From NCBI RefSeq assembly GCF_024756255.1, contig NZ_JANUHB010000003.1, positions 1 to 64,000 of the forward strand: a DNA stretch of 64,000 nucleotides. The letters are read 5' to 3'. The notes under the pieces were generated by a model. That model was not told where the DNA came from. It worked only from the letters and a program-made list of their open reading frames with translations, and did no database searches. Origin of the DNA: Massilia agilis (GTDB lineage: Bacteria > Pseudomonadota > Gammaproteobacteria > Burkholderiales > Burkholderiaceae_D). Numbering within the stretch: the stretch's first letter is position 1; each line of letters starts with the position of its first letter. The translations under genes and the position numbers were made by a program. Of this stretch, positions 42,551 through 52,042 are shown piece by piece.

Positions 42551-44167
42551 GTGGAATCGGCTGGTGAATACGACTACATCATCATTGGTGCCGGCACTGC
42601 TGGCTGTGTACTTGCAAACCGGCTCACGCGGAACAAGGACTTCCAGGTTCTCCTGATCGAAGCCGGTGGCCGTGACGACTACGTCTGGATCCACATTCCC
42701 GTCGGTTACCTGTATTGCATCGGCAATCCACGCACCGACTGGCTGCTCAAGACCGAACCCGACCCTGGACTGGCTGGTCGCGCCCTGATTTACCCTCGAG
42801 GCAAAGTTCTCGGTGGCTGCTCATCCATCAATGGAATGATCTACATGCGCGGCCAGAGCAGCGATTACGATCGTTGGGCCGACATCACCGGCGATGCGTC
42901 CTGGCGTTGGGATAAGGTCCTGCCAATCTTCATGAAAAGCGAGGACCATCACGGCGGTGTGAATGCGATCCACGGAGCGGGTGGCGAATGGCGCGTCGAG
43001 AAGCAACGCCTTTCGTGGGAAATCCTGGACGCATTTCGCGATGCAGCCGAACACGTCGGCATCATGAAGGTGGACGATTTCAACGGTGGCGATAACGGCG
43101 GCTCCGCCTATTTTGAAGTCAACCAGCGCCGCGGCATTCGGCTTAACACGGCCAAGGCCTTCCTGCGCCCTGCCTCCAGGCGAACCAACCTGACGATCAT
43201 GACCGGGTGCCATGTTGAAAAACTGCTGGTCGAAGAGGGCGCCAATGGCAAAGTCTGCCGCGGCGTCCAGTTCAGCGGCGGTGGCCGCATGTTCACGGCA
43301 ACGGCAAGGCGGGAAACACTGCTGAGCGCGGGAGCGGTCAATTCCCCCCAGATCCTGCAGTTGTCGGGAATTGGCCCGGCCGCCATGCTGCACCAGCATG
43401 GCATCGAGCCACTCGTCGATGCCCCCGGCGTTGGTGAAAACCTGCAGGACCACCTGCAGCTGCGCATGGTGTTCAAGGTGAAGGGTGCCAAAACGCTCAA
43501 CACGACGGCAGCGAACTGGTTCGGCAAGATGCGTATCGGCCTGCAATATGCGTTATTCCAGAGCGGACCGATGTCGATGGCCCCGTCGCAGCTCGGCGCG
43601 TTCGCCCGTTCGGACGACAGCCAGGCGACGGCCAACCTCGAATACCACGTACAGCCGCTGTCGCTGGAAAAATTCGGCGATCCCTTGCATTCGTTCCCCG
43701 CATTTACCGCAAGCGTCTGCAACCTGCGCCCCACATCGCGCGGGCATGTCCGCATTGCGTCCAACAACAGCTTTGCGCCGCCAAAAATCACACCCAACTA
43801 CCTGAGCACGGCGGAGGACAGGAAAGTGGCCGCGCAATCGCTCCAGCTGACACGCCGGATTGCCGCCGCTCCTGCACTGGCCAGATACCAGCCCGAAGAA
43901 TTCAAGCCCGGCATCCATTACCGGACCGAAGAGGAACTGGCCGAGGCAGCTGGCCTGATCGGCACCACGATCTTTCATCCGGTGGGCACCTGCAAGATGG
44001 GAAGGGCGGAAGACCCGATGGCAGTTGTCGACAGCAACCTGCGCGTAAAAGGCGTGGACAGGCTGCGCGTGGTCGACGCCTCGGTCATGCCCTTTATCAC
44101 TTCTGGCAACACCAATTCGCCGACCCTGATGATCGCGGAGAAGATCGCGGCGCAAATAATGGCCTGA
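42551..44167 (+). CDS. GMC family FAD-dependent oxidoreductase (choline dehydrogenase-like)
   Basis: The GTG start at 42551, with AAAGGA upstream, gives 538 residues, typical for the family. FAD binding is shown by YIIIGAGTAGCVLANRL near the N terminus and EAGGRDDYVW, followed by the GMC signature PRGKVLGGCSSINGMIYMRGQ. C-terminal HPVGTCKMG and SGNTNSPTLMIAEK hold the catalytic His and Asn. It would oxidise an alcohol to an aldehyde; choline or a long-chain alcohol is possible. No betaine aldehyde dehydrogenase is adjacent. Confidence 0.92.
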   Translation: MESAGEYDYIIIGAGTAGCVLANRLTRNKDFQVLLIEAGGRDDYVWIHIPVGYLYCIGNPRTDWLLKTEPDPGLAGRALIYPRGKVLGGCSSINGMIYMRGQSSDYDRWADITGDASWRWDKVLPIFMKSEDHHGGVNAIHGAGGEWRVEKQRLSWEILDAFRDAAEHVGIMKVDDFNGGDNGGSAYFEVNQRRGIRLNTAKAFLRPASRRTNLTIMTGCHVEKLLVEEGANGKVCRGVQFSGGGRMFTATARRETLLSAGAVNSPQILQLSGIGPAAMLHQHGIEPLVDAPGVGENLQDHLQLRMVFKVKGAKTLNTTAANWFGKMRIGLQYALFQSGPMSMAPSQLGAFARSDDSQATANLEYHVQPLSLEKFGDPLHSFPAFTASVCNLRPTSRGHVRIASNNSFAPPKITPNYLSTAEDRKVAAQSLQLTRRIAAAPALARYQPEEFKPGIHYRTEEELAEAAGLIGTTIFHPVGTCKMGRAEDPMAVVDSNLRVKGVDRLRVVDASVMPFITSGNTNSPTLMIAEKIAAQIMA

Positions 44168-44309
44168 CAGCCCTGCGAAAATTCGCACAAACGGTCTGCG
44201 CCAAAGCCCCCGTCACGCTAACCGTGCTGTATTGTGACCACCTGCCGATATGTGTATTATTTATTAAATATTGCAAAAAATAGTATAAAAACCACGCAGA
44301 GGAGACGCG

Positions 44310-45080
44310 ATGGCCGACGTCATTCTAGAGACGCGGAACCTGACGAAATCGTTCAAGGGTTTCACCGCCGTCAATGACGTGAACCTGCAGGTGCAGCGCG
44401 GGCATATCCACGCCCTGATCGGTCCGAACGGCGCCGGCAAGACCACGTGCTTCAACCTGCTCACCAAATTCCTCGTTCCCAGCTCCGGGCACATCCTGTT
44501 CAACGGCCACGACATCACCCGTGCCAAACCGGCGCAGATCGCCCGCAAGGGCATCATCCGGTCATTCCAGATATCGGCGGTATTTCCGCACCTGACGGTG
44601 CTGCAGAACGTACGCGTGGGCCTGCAGCGCGAACTGGGCACGAGTTTTCATTTCTGGCGAAGCGAGCGCACGCTGGACGAGCTCAACGACAGGGCGCTGG
44701 CGCTCCTGGCCGAGGTGGACCTGGCGGGCTTTGCCGACACCCTGACCGCCGACCTGCCCTATGGCCGCAAGCGCGCGCTGGAAATTGCGACCACGCTGGC
44801 CATGGAGCCGGAACTGATGCTGCTGGACGAGCCGACCCAGGGCATGGGGCACGAAGACGTGCACCGGGTGACGGAACTGATCAAGAAGGTCTCGGCAGGG
44901 CGCACCATCCTCATGGTCGAGCACAACATGAGCGTGGTGTCGGGCATTTGCGACCGCATCTCGGTGCTGCAGCGGGGCGCGCTGCTGGCCGAGGGCACCT
45001 ATGCCGAAGTATCGAAGAACCAGCAGGTGATGGAGGCCTACATGGGCACCGCCGGCGGCGAACTGCAAGGAGCGCACTGA
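44310..45080 (+). CDS. livG: Branched-chain amino-acid-type ABC transporter ATPase (LivG-like)
   Basis: The 256-residue ATPase has Walker A GPNGAGKT (near residue 36), the signature region DLPYGRKRALEIA in place of LSGGQ (normal for LivG), Walker B LMLLDEPTQGM, and the H-loop MVEHNMSVV. The longer insert after Walker A matches LivG. It energises import of branched-chain amino acids, amides or urea through LivH/LivM. It starts the operon livG-livF-livK-livH-livM and overlaps livF by one base. Confidence 0.93.
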   Translation: MADVILETRNLTKSFKGFTAVNDVNLQVQRGHIHALIGPNGAGKTTCFNLLTKFLVPSSGHILFNGHDITRAKPAQIARKGIIRSFQISAVFPHLTVLQNVRVGLQRELGTSFHFWRSERTLDELNDRALALLAEVDLAGFADTLTADLPYGRKRALEIATTLAMEPELMLLDEPTQGMGHEDVHRVTELIKKVSAGRTILMVEHNMSVVSGICDRISVLQRGALLAEGTYAEVSKNQQVMEAYMGTAGGELQGAH

Positions 45081-45787
45081 TGGCGGCCGCGCTCGAAATT
45101 TCGGATCTGCAAGCTTGGTATGGCGAATCGCACATCCTGCACGGCATCAATGTGTCGGTGAACGAGGGCGAGGTGGTCACCCTGCTCGGCCGTAACGGCG
45201 CCGGGCGCACCACCACGCTGCGCGCGATCATGGGCCTCACGGGCCGGCGCACCGGCTCGATCAAGATCCACGGCGTGGAGTCAATCGCCCTGCCGACCCA
45301 CAAGATTGCCCACCTGGGCGTGGGTTATTGCCCGGAGGAGCGCGGCATCTTCTCGTCGCTGTCCACCGAAGAAAATCTGATGCTGCCGCCCATGCTGGCC
45401 GACCGCAGCGCCGCCATGCCGCTGGATGAGATCTACGCCATGTTCCCCAACCTGCTCGAGCGCCGCCACAGCCAGGGCACGCGGCTCTCGGGCGGCGAAC
45501 AGCAGATGCTGGCGGTGGCGCGCATCCTGCGCACCGGCGCGCGATTGCTGCTGCTGGACGAGATATCGGAAGGCCTGGCGCCGGTGATCGTGCAGGCGCT
45601 GGCGCGCATGATCACGACCCTTAAGGCCAAGGGCTACACGATCGTGATGGTGGAGCAGAACTTCCGCTTTGCCGCGCCGCTGGCGGACCGTTTTTACGTG
45701 ATTGAACACGGGCAGGTGGTCGAAACGATCGCCGCGCCCGAACTGAACTCGAAAATGCCGGTGCTCAACGAGCTGCTCGGCGTGTAA
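45080..45787 (+). CDS. livF: Branched-chain amino-acid-type ABC transporter ATPase (LivF-like)
   Basis: The ATG at 45080 overlaps the livG stop (TGATG). The 235-residue product has signature LSGGEQQMLAVARIL, Walker B LLLLDEISEGL and H-loop MVEQNFRF. Walker A is GRNGAGRT (37-44), with Arg43 where the nearly universal lysine stands; all other motifs are normal, so it is probably still functional within the heterodimer with LivG. This Lys to Arg change is the one oddity of the gene. Confidence 0.92.
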   Translation: MAAALEISDLQAWYGESHILHGINVSVNEGEVVTLLGRNGAGRTTTLRAIMGLTGRRTGSIKIHGVESIALPTHKIAHLGVGYCPEERGIFSSLSTEENLMLPPMLADRSAAMPLDEIYAMFPNLLERRHSQGTRLSGGEQQMLAVARILRTGARLLLLDEISEGLAPVIVQALARMITTLKAKGYTIVMVEQNFRFAAPLADRFYVIEHGQVVETIAAPELNSKMPVLNELLGV

Positions 45788-45829
45788 CAAGAAGCTGGCC
45801 CAACAACTCACCCTTAGAACGGAGACGTC

Positions 45830-47035
45830 ATGAAACGCAAAGCTCTCGCCCTCGCCGCCGCCGCGGCCTGCGCCGCCGGTTTGTCGCCGGCCCAGGCCCA
45901 GATGTCCAACGACACGATCAAGATTGGCTTCCTGACCGACCTGTCCGGCGTGTACGCCGACGTGGACGGGAACGGTGGGGCCGAGGCGATCAAGATGGCG
46001 ATTGCCGACATGGGCGGCGCCATCAACGGCAAGAAGATCGAGTTCATCGTGGCCGACCACCAGAACAAGGGCGACATCGCCGCCACCAAGGCACGCGAGT
46101 GGTTCGACCAGCAGGGCGTCGACCTGTTGATCGGCGGTACCAACTCGACCGCCAGCCTGGCCATGGCCAAGGTGGCGGCGGAAAAGAAGAAGGTATTCAT
46201 CGCCATCGGCTCGGGCACCGCAACGCTGACCAACGAGCAGTGCAGCCCGTACACGGTCCACTATGCGTATGACACGGTGGCGCTGGCGCGCGGCACCGGT
46301 TCGGCGATGGTGAAGCAGGGCGGCAAGTCATGGTTCTTCCTGACGGCCGACTATGCGTTCGGCCAGTCGCTGGAAAAGGACACCGCCGACGTCGTGAAGG
46401 CCAATGGCGGCACGGTGGTGGGCAGCGTCAAGCACCCGCTGGGGGCGTCGGACTTCTCGTCCTTCCTGCTGCAGGCGCAATCGTCCAAGGCGCAGGTGCT
46501 GGGCCTGGCCAACGCGGGTGGCGATTTCATCAACGCAACCAAGGCGGCCAACGAATTCGGCATCACCAAGAAGATGAAGCTGGCGGGCCTGCTGGTGTTC
46601 ATCAACGATATCCACACGCTCGGGCTGAACACCACCCAGGGCATGTACCTGACCGACGGCTGGTACTGGGACCAGACCCCGGAAAGCCGCACCTGGGCCA
46701 AGAAGTACTTCGCCAAGATGAAGAAGATGCCGTCGATGGTGCAGGCGGGCGACTACTCGGCGGCCATGAACTACCTGAACGCGGTGAAGGCCGTGGGCAC
46801 GGATGACGCCGACAAGGTGATGGCGCACATGAAGAAGACCAGGATCAACGACATGTTCACCAAGAACGGCGTGATCCGCCCGGACGGGCGCATGGTGCAC
46901 GACATGTACCTGATGCAGGTGAAGTCGCCGAAGGAGTCGAAAGGGCCGTGGGATTACTACAAGCTGGTCGCGACCATTCCGGGCGACCAGGCCTATACCA
47001 CCAAGGCCGAAAGCAAGTGCACGGCGTGGAAGTAA
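45830..47035 (+). CDS. livK: ABC transporter substrate-binding protein (LivK-like)
   Basis: The 401-residue product has a signal peptide (about 1-23, ending AQAQ) and the type I periplasmic binding fold of the LivJ/AmiC group: IKIGFLTDLSGVYADVDGNGG, then NSTASLAMAKVAAEKKKVFI and FFLTADYAFGQSLEKD. It captures substrate in the periplasm for LivHM. The ligand cannot be read from sequence; amino acids, amides or aromatic acids are options. It lies between the ATPase and permease genes; a family A repeat follows. Confidence 0.93.
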   Translation: MKRKALALAAAAACAAGLSPAQAQMSNDTIKIGFLTDLSGVYADVDGNGGAEAIKMAIADMGGAINGKKIEFIVADHQNKGDIAATKAREWFDQQGVDLLIGGTNSTASLAMAKVAAEKKKVFIAIGSGTATLTNEQCSPYTVHYAYDTVALARGTGSAMVKQGGKSWFFLTADYAFGQSLEKDTADVVKANGGTVVGSVKHPLGASDFSSFLLQAQSSKAQVLGLANAGGDFINATKAANEFGITKKMKLAGLLVFINDIHTLGLNTTQGMYLTDGWYWDQTPESRTWAKKYFAKMKKMPSMVQAGDYSAAMNYLNAVKAVGTDDADKVMAHMKKTRINDMFTKNGVIRPDGRMVHDMYLMQVKSPKESKGPWDYYKLVATIPGDQAYTTKAESKCTAWK

Positions 47036-47056
47036 TCATCACCGCCAGCCCAAAGA

Positions 47057-47137
47057 CCGTCATTCCCGCGCAGGCGGGAATCCATACTGAGCATGCCGGG
47101 ACGCGCTCTATGGGTTCCCGCCCCCGCGGGAACGACG
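47057..47137. repeat. Dispersed palindromic repeat, family A, inside the liv operon
   Basis: ACCGTCATTCCCGCGCAGGCGGGAATCC and the mirror GGGTTCCCGCCCCCGCGGGAACGACGG flank about 25 bp. It divides livK from livH within one operon. Folded in RNA it could protect the upstream livK message or lower downstream expression. Confidence 0.8.
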
Positions 47138-47166
47138 GGGTGTAGCAAACACTCCGTTTCGAGATT

Positions 47167-48051
47167 ATGGAAATCTTCGGCGTCCCCCTGCAGGCCATGA
47201 TGAGCCAGCTGCTGCTCGGCCTGGTCAACGGTTCGTTCTACGCAATGCTGTCGCTGGGCCTGGCCGTGATCTTCGGCCTGCTCAACGTCATCAACTTTTC
47301 CCACGGCGCCCTGTACATGACCGGCGCCTTCCTTGCCTACATCGGCGTGACCTCGTTCGGCCTGAACTACTGGGAAATGCTGGTGCTGGCCCCGCTCCTC
47401 GTCGGCGTGTTCGGCATCGTCATCGAAAAGACGATGCTGCGCTGGCTGTACAAGCTGGACCACCTGTACGGCTTGCTGCTCACCTTCGGCATCACGCTGC
47501 TGCTGGAAGGGCTGTTCCGCTCGTTCTTCGGCGTATCCGGCCAGACGCTGGACGTGCCCGAGCAACTGGCCGGCGCCACCGACCTGGGCTTCATGATCCT
47601 GCCGAATTACCGCGCCTGGGTGGTCGGCGCCTCGCTCGCCGTGTGCCTGGCAACCTGGTTCGTGATCGAAAAGACCCGGCTGGGCGCCTACCTGCGCGCC
47701 GGCACCGAGAACCCCAAGCTGGTCGAAGCCTTCGGCGTGAATGTGCCGCTGATGGTCACGCTGACCTACGGCTTTGGCGTCGCGCTGGCGGGCTTTGCCG
47801 GGGTGCTGGCGGCGCCCGTCATCAACGTCACGCCACTGATGGGCTCGAACCTCATCATCGTGGTGTTCGCGGTCGTCGTCATTGGCGGCATGGGCTCGAT
47901 CCTCGGCTCGATCCTGACGGGCCTGGGCCTGGGCGTGATCGAGGGCCTGACGCGGGTGTATTACCCCGAAGGCTCCGAGGTGGTGGTGTTCGTCGTGATG
48001 GTCATCGTGCTGCTGCTGCGGCCCGCCGGATTGTTTGGCAAAGAGAAGTGA
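47167..48051 (+). CDS. livH: Branched-chain amino-acid ABC transporter permease (LivH-like)
   Basis: The 294-residue membrane protein has about eight hydrophobic helices and LivH features: GLVNGSFYAMLSLGLAVIFGLLNVINFSHGALYM near the N terminus, and the EAA-like cytoplasmic loop GVNVPLMVTLTYGFGVALAGFAGVLAAP. It forms the inner-membrane channel with LivM. It starts 115 bp after the repeat following livK and is followed by livM after 10 bp. Confidence 0.93.
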   Translation: MEIFGVPLQAMMSQLLLGLVNGSFYAMLSLGLAVIFGLLNVINFSHGALYMTGAFLAYIGVTSFGLNYWEMLVLAPLLVGVFGIVIEKTMLRWLYKLDHLYGLLLTFGITLLLEGLFRSFFGVSGQTLDVPEQLAGATDLGFMILPNYRAWVVGASLAVCLATWFVIEKTRLGAYLRAGTENPKLVEAFGVNVPLMVTLTYGFGVALAGFAGVLAAPVINVTPLMGSNLIIVVFAVVVIGGMGSILGSILTGLGLGVIEGLTRVYYPEGSEVVVFVVMVIVLLLRPAGLFGKEK

Positions 48052-48061
48052 GAGGGAAGGG

Positions 48062-49045
48062 ATGAACAAGAAGCTTGGTTACGCCATCGCACTGCTCATC
48101 GCCCTTGCCGCGCCCTTTGTCGGCTATCCGGTGTTCCTGATGAAGCTGCTGTGCTTTGCCCTGTTCGCTTGCGCCTTCAACCTGCTGATCGGTTATACCG
48201 GGCTGCTGTCGTTCGGGCATGCGGCCTTCCTCGGCACGGCAGGCTATGTCACCGGCCATGCGCTGGGCGTGCTGGGCCTGCCGTTCGAGGCCGGCATCGT
48301 GCTGGGCGTGCTGGCGGCGGCCCTGCTGGGGCTGGTGATGGGCCTGCTCGCGATCCGCCGGCAGGGCATCTACTTTGCAATGATCACGCTGGCGCTGGCG
48401 CAGATGGTGTACTTTGCGGCGCTGCGACTGCCGTTCACGCATGGCGAGGACGGCCTGCAGGGCGTGCCGCGTGGCAAATTACTGGGCGTGGTCGACCTGT
48501 CCAACGACCTGGCGATGTACTACGTCGTGCTGGCCATTTTCGTGGCCGGTTTCGCGCTGATCGTTCGCACCGTGCACTCGCCGTTCGGGCAGGTGCTCAA
48601 GGCCATCCGCGAGAACGAGCCGCGCGCGGTGTCGCTTGGCTACGATGTGGACAAGTACAAGCTGCTCGCCTTCGTGCTGTCGGCCGCGCTGGCCGGGCTG
48701 GCGGGCGCCACCAAGACCGTGGTGCTGGGCTTCGAGACGCTCACGGACGTGCACTGGACCCTGTCCGGCCTGGTCATCCTGATGACGCTGGTGGGCGGCA
48801 TGGGGACGCTGGCAGGCCCGATCCTGGGCGCCTTCCTCATTGTCGCGCTCGAGAACAAGCTGGGCGACTGGGGTACCCTGCTGGCCGGCCTGACCGGCAT
48901 CGACTGGTTCTCCACGCTGGGTGAATCGGTCGGCATCGTCACCGGCCTGATTTTCGTGGCTTGCGTGCTGCTGTTCCGGCGCGGCATCGTTGGCGAGATC
49001 GGCGCTGCCTGGGCCGCCTCGTCGCGCCGGCGCCGGCCCTCCTGA
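48062..49045 (+). CDS. livM: Branched-chain amino-acid ABC transporter permease (LivM-like)
   Basis: The ATG at 48062 follows GAGGGAAGGG and gives 327 residues with about eight to nine hydrophobic helices. LivM features are ACAFNLLIGYTGLLSFGHAAFLG and the coupling loop IRENEPRAVSLGYDVDKYKLLAFVLSAALAGLAGA. It completes the transporter with LivH. The C terminus is basic (SSRRRRPS). Confidence 0.93.
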   Translation: MNKKLGYAIALLIALAAPFVGYPVFLMKLLCFALFACAFNLLIGYTGLLSFGHAAFLGTAGYVTGHALGVLGLPFEAGIVLGVLAAALLGLVMGLLAIRRQGIYFAMITLALAQMVYFAALRLPFTHGEDGLQGVPRGKLLGVVDLSNDLAMYYVVLAIFVAGFALIVRTVHSPFGQVLKAIRENEPRAVSLGYDVDKYKLLAFVLSAALAGLAGATKTVVLGFETLTDVHWTLSGLVILMTLVGGMGTLAGPILGAFLIVALENKLGDWGTLLAGLTGIDWFSTLGESVGIVTGLIFVACVLLFRRGIVGEIGAAWAASSRRRRPS

Positions 49046-49159
49046 CAACTGGCCGGCGGCTTGGTTCCGCCGGCCGCGCCGTTCCTGCTGGGCGCGCGTC
49101 AATGATCGCTTCGTCGGGCCACGCAATACTGGAGCCGTCCATTCGACGCGGGGGCGCCT

Positions 49160-49996
49160 GTGCTTGAAGAATCGGTCATTCTCGACGTAAACGGCCTGCA
49201 CATGCACGTGGTGAGCGCGGGGCAGGGGCCGCCGGTGCTGTTGCTGCACGGCTTTCCCGACACGCACATTGTCTGGCGCAAGCAAATGGGCCCGCTGGCG
49301 GAGGCCGGCTTCCGGGCCATCGCGCCCGACCTGCGCGGCTATGGCAAGACCGATGCGCCAGCAGCGGTGGAGGCGTATGCGCTGGACAACCTGCGCAACG
49401 ACGTGCTGGCGCTGCTCGACGTGCTTGGCCTGGACAAGGTGCGGCTGGTGGGGCACGACTGGGGCGCGATCATCGGCTGGTCTTTGTGCATGCATGCGCC
49501 GGGCCGCTTGGAGCGGTTTGTGGCGCTTTCTTCGGGCCATCCCGCGGCGCTGGAGCACGCCGGCTTCATGCAGCGCCTGCGCATGTCCTACGTGTTCGGC
49601 TTTGCCATTCCTGGCCTCGCCGAGCACGCCCTCAAGGCCGGCAACTGGTTCTTTGTGCGCAAGTTCACGCGCGACCGTACCCAGATCGGCCATTGGCGGC
49701 GCAACCTGCGTCCCCCGGGGCGGCTGACCGCTGCGCTGAACTACTACCGGGCCAACCTCAAGCTTGGGTTGCCGCATCACTGGCCGCCAGTGCAGGTGCC
49801 GGTGATGGGCGTGTGGAGCGACCACGACCCGGCGCTGGGAGAGGCCCAGATGCGCGATTCGGCCCGCTACGTGCAGGCCGATTTTCGCTACGAGCGGATC
49901 GAGGGCGCCGACCACTGGCTGCAGCTGACCGCGGCGGACCAGCTCAATGCCCTGCTGCTGGCCTACCTGCGCGAGCCCTACAGCGCAGCGGCGTAG
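49160..49996 (+). CDS. Alpha/beta hydrolase, epoxide-hydrolase or haloalkane-dehalogenase-like
   Basis: The 278-residue product starts with GTG and has VLLLHGFPDTHIVWRKQM (HG oxyanion hole) and VGHDWGAIIGWSL with an Asp nucleophile, a feature of epoxide hydrolases and dehalogenases rather than esterases. Asp in GVWSDHDPAL and His in EGADHWLQL complete the site. The cap domain spans about 130-210. The substrate is unknown. The gene end overlaps the convergent iron-type dehydrogenase gene by 19 bases. Confidence 0.88.
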   Translation: MLEESVILDVNGLHMHVVSAGQGPPVLLLHGFPDTHIVWRKQMGPLAEAGFRAIAPDLRGYGKTDAPAAVEAYALDNLRNDVLALLDVLGLDKVRLVGHDWGAIIGWSLCMHAPGRLERFVALSSGHPAALEHAGFMQRLRMSYVFGFAIPGLAEHALKAGNWFFVRKFTRDRTQIGHWRRNLRPPGRLTAALNYYRANLKLGLPHHWPPVQVPVMGVWSDHDPALGEAQMRDSARYVQADFRYERIEGADHWLQLTAADQLNALLLAYLREPYSAAA

Positions 49997-51147
49997 ATGG
50001 CCCGCGCGTGCTCGCGGGTGACTTCGCGCGGGTTGTTGCCCAGCAGGCGGGTCTGGAGCATGGCGTCGTCCGCCAGCCGGTCGAGATCTGGTTCCCCGAT
50101 CCCAACCTCGCGCAGGCGCGTGGCGATGCGGGTTCGCGCGGCAATATGTTGCAAAGCAGCAATTAATCCCTCTGCGCGCGCCTCGTCGCTGCCCTTTACG
50201 TCGGGCGCAACGATCTCGGCCAACTCGGCATACAGTGCGCACGCGGCGGGCATATTGAACCGCAAGACGTGCGGCAGCACGAGCGAATTGGACAGCCCGT
50301 GCGGTACGTGGAAGATCCCGCCGACCGGGTAGGCGAGGGCGTGCACGGCGGCCACCGGCGCGTTCGAAAATGCCTGGCCGGCCAGGCAGGCGCCGAGCAA
50401 CATCGCCTGTCGCGCATGCAGGTCCTGGCCGCCCTCGCAGGCTGTTAACAACTGTGTGGATAACAGCGCCAGCGCTTGCCGGGCGAGCATGTCCGATATC
50501 GGGTTTTTCTTGTGCTTGCTGGTGTAGGCTTCGATCGCGTGGACCATCGCGTCAATACCGGTCGCCGCGGTCACGGCCGGCGGCAGCCCGAGCGTGAGCG
50601 TCGCGTCCAGGATCGCCAGGTCGGCATACAGCTGGGGCGCCACCACGCCCATCTTGGTGGTCGCACCAGTGGTCACGATGGCGATGTTGGTCACTTCCGA
50701 GCCCGTCCCGGCCGTGGTCGGGATTTGCGCCAGCAGCAGCCGTTTTCCCTCGACCTTCCCTATTCCGTAGGCTTCCTTCAGCGCCTGGCCGTTGCTGGCC
50801 AGTGCCGCCGCGAGCTTGGCGACGTCCATCGAGCTGCCGCCGCCCAGGCCGATGACGAGGTCGGCGCCATGGGCGCGCGCCCTGGCGACGGCGGCCTCGA
50901 CCACGGCCTCGGGCGGGTCGGCGCTCACTTCCGAGAAGACCTCCACCGCCAGCCCAGCCTGTTGCAGGGAGCGCTGCGGCGCATCCACCAGGCCGGCCTT
51001 GAGCAGTCCAGGATCGGTGACGATGAGCACACGGCGGGCTGTGGGTAACTGTGTGGATATCACCTCGCCGAGGCGGTTCGAGGCAGCGCCGGGCTCGCAA
51101 AGAATGTTGGGGACGGTGCTGAAATTGTAGGCAGTATTACCGTGCAT
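49978..51147 (-). CDS. Iron-containing alcohol dehydrogenase
   Basis: The start at 51147 (GGAG upstream) gives 389 residues; a longer start at 51180 is less likely. It has GLGGGSSMDVAKLAA for NAD binding, TTAGTGSEVTNIAIVT, and metal ligands in DAMVHAIEAYTSK and AFSNAPVAAVHALAYPVGG-FHVPHG. The family (fucO, adhE, maleylacetate reductase relatives) uses Fe2+ or Zn2+ to reduce aldehydes or ketones. Start and substrate are tentative, the family call is firm. Confidence 0.92.
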   Translation of the reverse strand: MHGNTAYNFSTVPNILCEPGAASNRLGEVISTQLPTARRVLIVTDPGLLKAGLVDAPQRSLQQAGLAVEVFSEVSADPPEAVVEAAVARARAHGADLVIGLGGGSSMDVAKLAAALASNGQALKEAYGIGKVEGKRLLLAQIPTTAGTGSEVTNIAIVTTGATTKMGVVAPQLYADLAILDATLTLGLPPAVTAATGIDAMVHAIEAYTSKHKKNPISDMLARQALALLSTQLLTACEGGQDLHARQAMLLGACLAGQAFSNAPVAAVHALAYPVGGIFHVPHGLSNSLVLPHVLRFNMPAACALYAELAEIVAPDVKGSDEARAEGLIAALQHIAARTRIATRLREVGIGEPDLDRLADDAMLQTRLLGNNPREVTREHARAIYAAAL

Positions 51148-51258
51148 ATGTCTCCACCTCGGTCTTGGGTTTGTCGGCAAATCTTACACTGAAGAGGATG
51201 CCTTCGCCCCAGCTTTCCATGCCGTACAATTGCCGCTTCCGTTCGTTGAAAGTTGTTG

Positions 51259-52020
51259 ATGATTGATTTTGCCCTGCTCGGCGGGGCCGCCTTCCTGGCC
51301 GGCCTTGTCGATTCCGTCGTCGGTGGCGGCGGCCTGATCCAGATACCCGCCATCTTCTCCGTCTTGCCCAAGGAAGTCCCCGCTACCCTGTTGGGTACCA
51401 ACAAGCTGGCCAGTGTGTTTGGTACAGGCTCCGCCGCGATCAGTTACGCACGGCGGGTGCCGGTGGCGTGGAGCACGGCAGCGCCCGCCGCGATCGCCGC
51501 ATTCATTGCCTCGTTCGCGGGCGCCTGGACGGTGAGCCGGGTGCCGCCGGATTTCGTCCGTGGCCTGCTTCCGTTCATCCTGGTCGCGGTGGCGATCTAT
51601 ACCTTCCGCAAGAAGGACTTCGGTTCGGTCCACGCACCGCTGCACCAGGGTTGGCGCGAGGCAGCGCTGGCGATGACGCTGGGGTCAGCAATCGGCTTTT
51701 ACGATGGCTTCTTCGGACCCGGCACGGGCAGCTTCCTGTTGTTCCTGTTCGTGCGGTTTTTTGGCTTCGATTTCCTCAGTGCATCGGCGGCCGCCAAGAT
51801 TGTCAACGTGGGCAGCAACCTCTCGGCGCTGATCTGGTTCGGCTACAGCGGGCACCTGATCTGGCAGCTGGGCGCGTTGCTGGCGGTGTGCCAGGTCGGC
51901 GGCTCGCTGGTCGGGACGCGGCTCGCGCTGAAGCACGGAACGGGTTTCGTCCGCAAGCTCTTCCTCGTTGTTGTGTCCGTGCTCATCGTCAAAACCGCCT
52001 ACGCCGCCTTCGTCAGCTGA
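51259..52020 (+). CDS. Sulfite exporter TauE/SafE (TSUP) family permease
   Basis: The ATG at 51259 gives 253 residues with about seven to eight hydrophobic helices. It has the TSUP repeats AGLVDSVVGGGGLIQIPAI near residue 15 and SAIGFYDGFFGPGTGSFLLF in the second half, matching the TauE/YfcA pattern. The family moves sulfite, sulfoacetate or related organic anions across the inner membrane. Terminator and first parS site follow the stop. Confidence 0.9.
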   Translation: MIDFALLGGAAFLAGLVDSVVGGGGLIQIPAIFSVLPKEVPATLLGTNKLASVFGTGSAAISYARRVPVAWSTAAPAAIAAFIASFAGAWTVSRVPPDFVRGLLPFILVAVAIYTFRKKDFGSVHAPLHQGWREAALAMTLGSAIGFYDGFFGPGTGSFLLFLFVRFFGFDFLSASAAAKIVNVGSNLSALIWFGYSGHLIWQLGALLAVCQVGGSLVGTRLALKHGTGFVRKLFLVVVSVLIVKTAYAAFVS

Positions 52021-52026
52021 GTGGTT

Positions 52027-52042
52027 TGTTCCACGTGAAACA
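52027..52042. other. parS site 1
   Basis: TGTTCCACGTGAAACA matches the conserved chromosomal parS sequence. It lies 7 bp after the permease gene and overlaps the first base of the terminator stem. ParB from the gene at 55717 should bind here. Confidence 0.92.
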
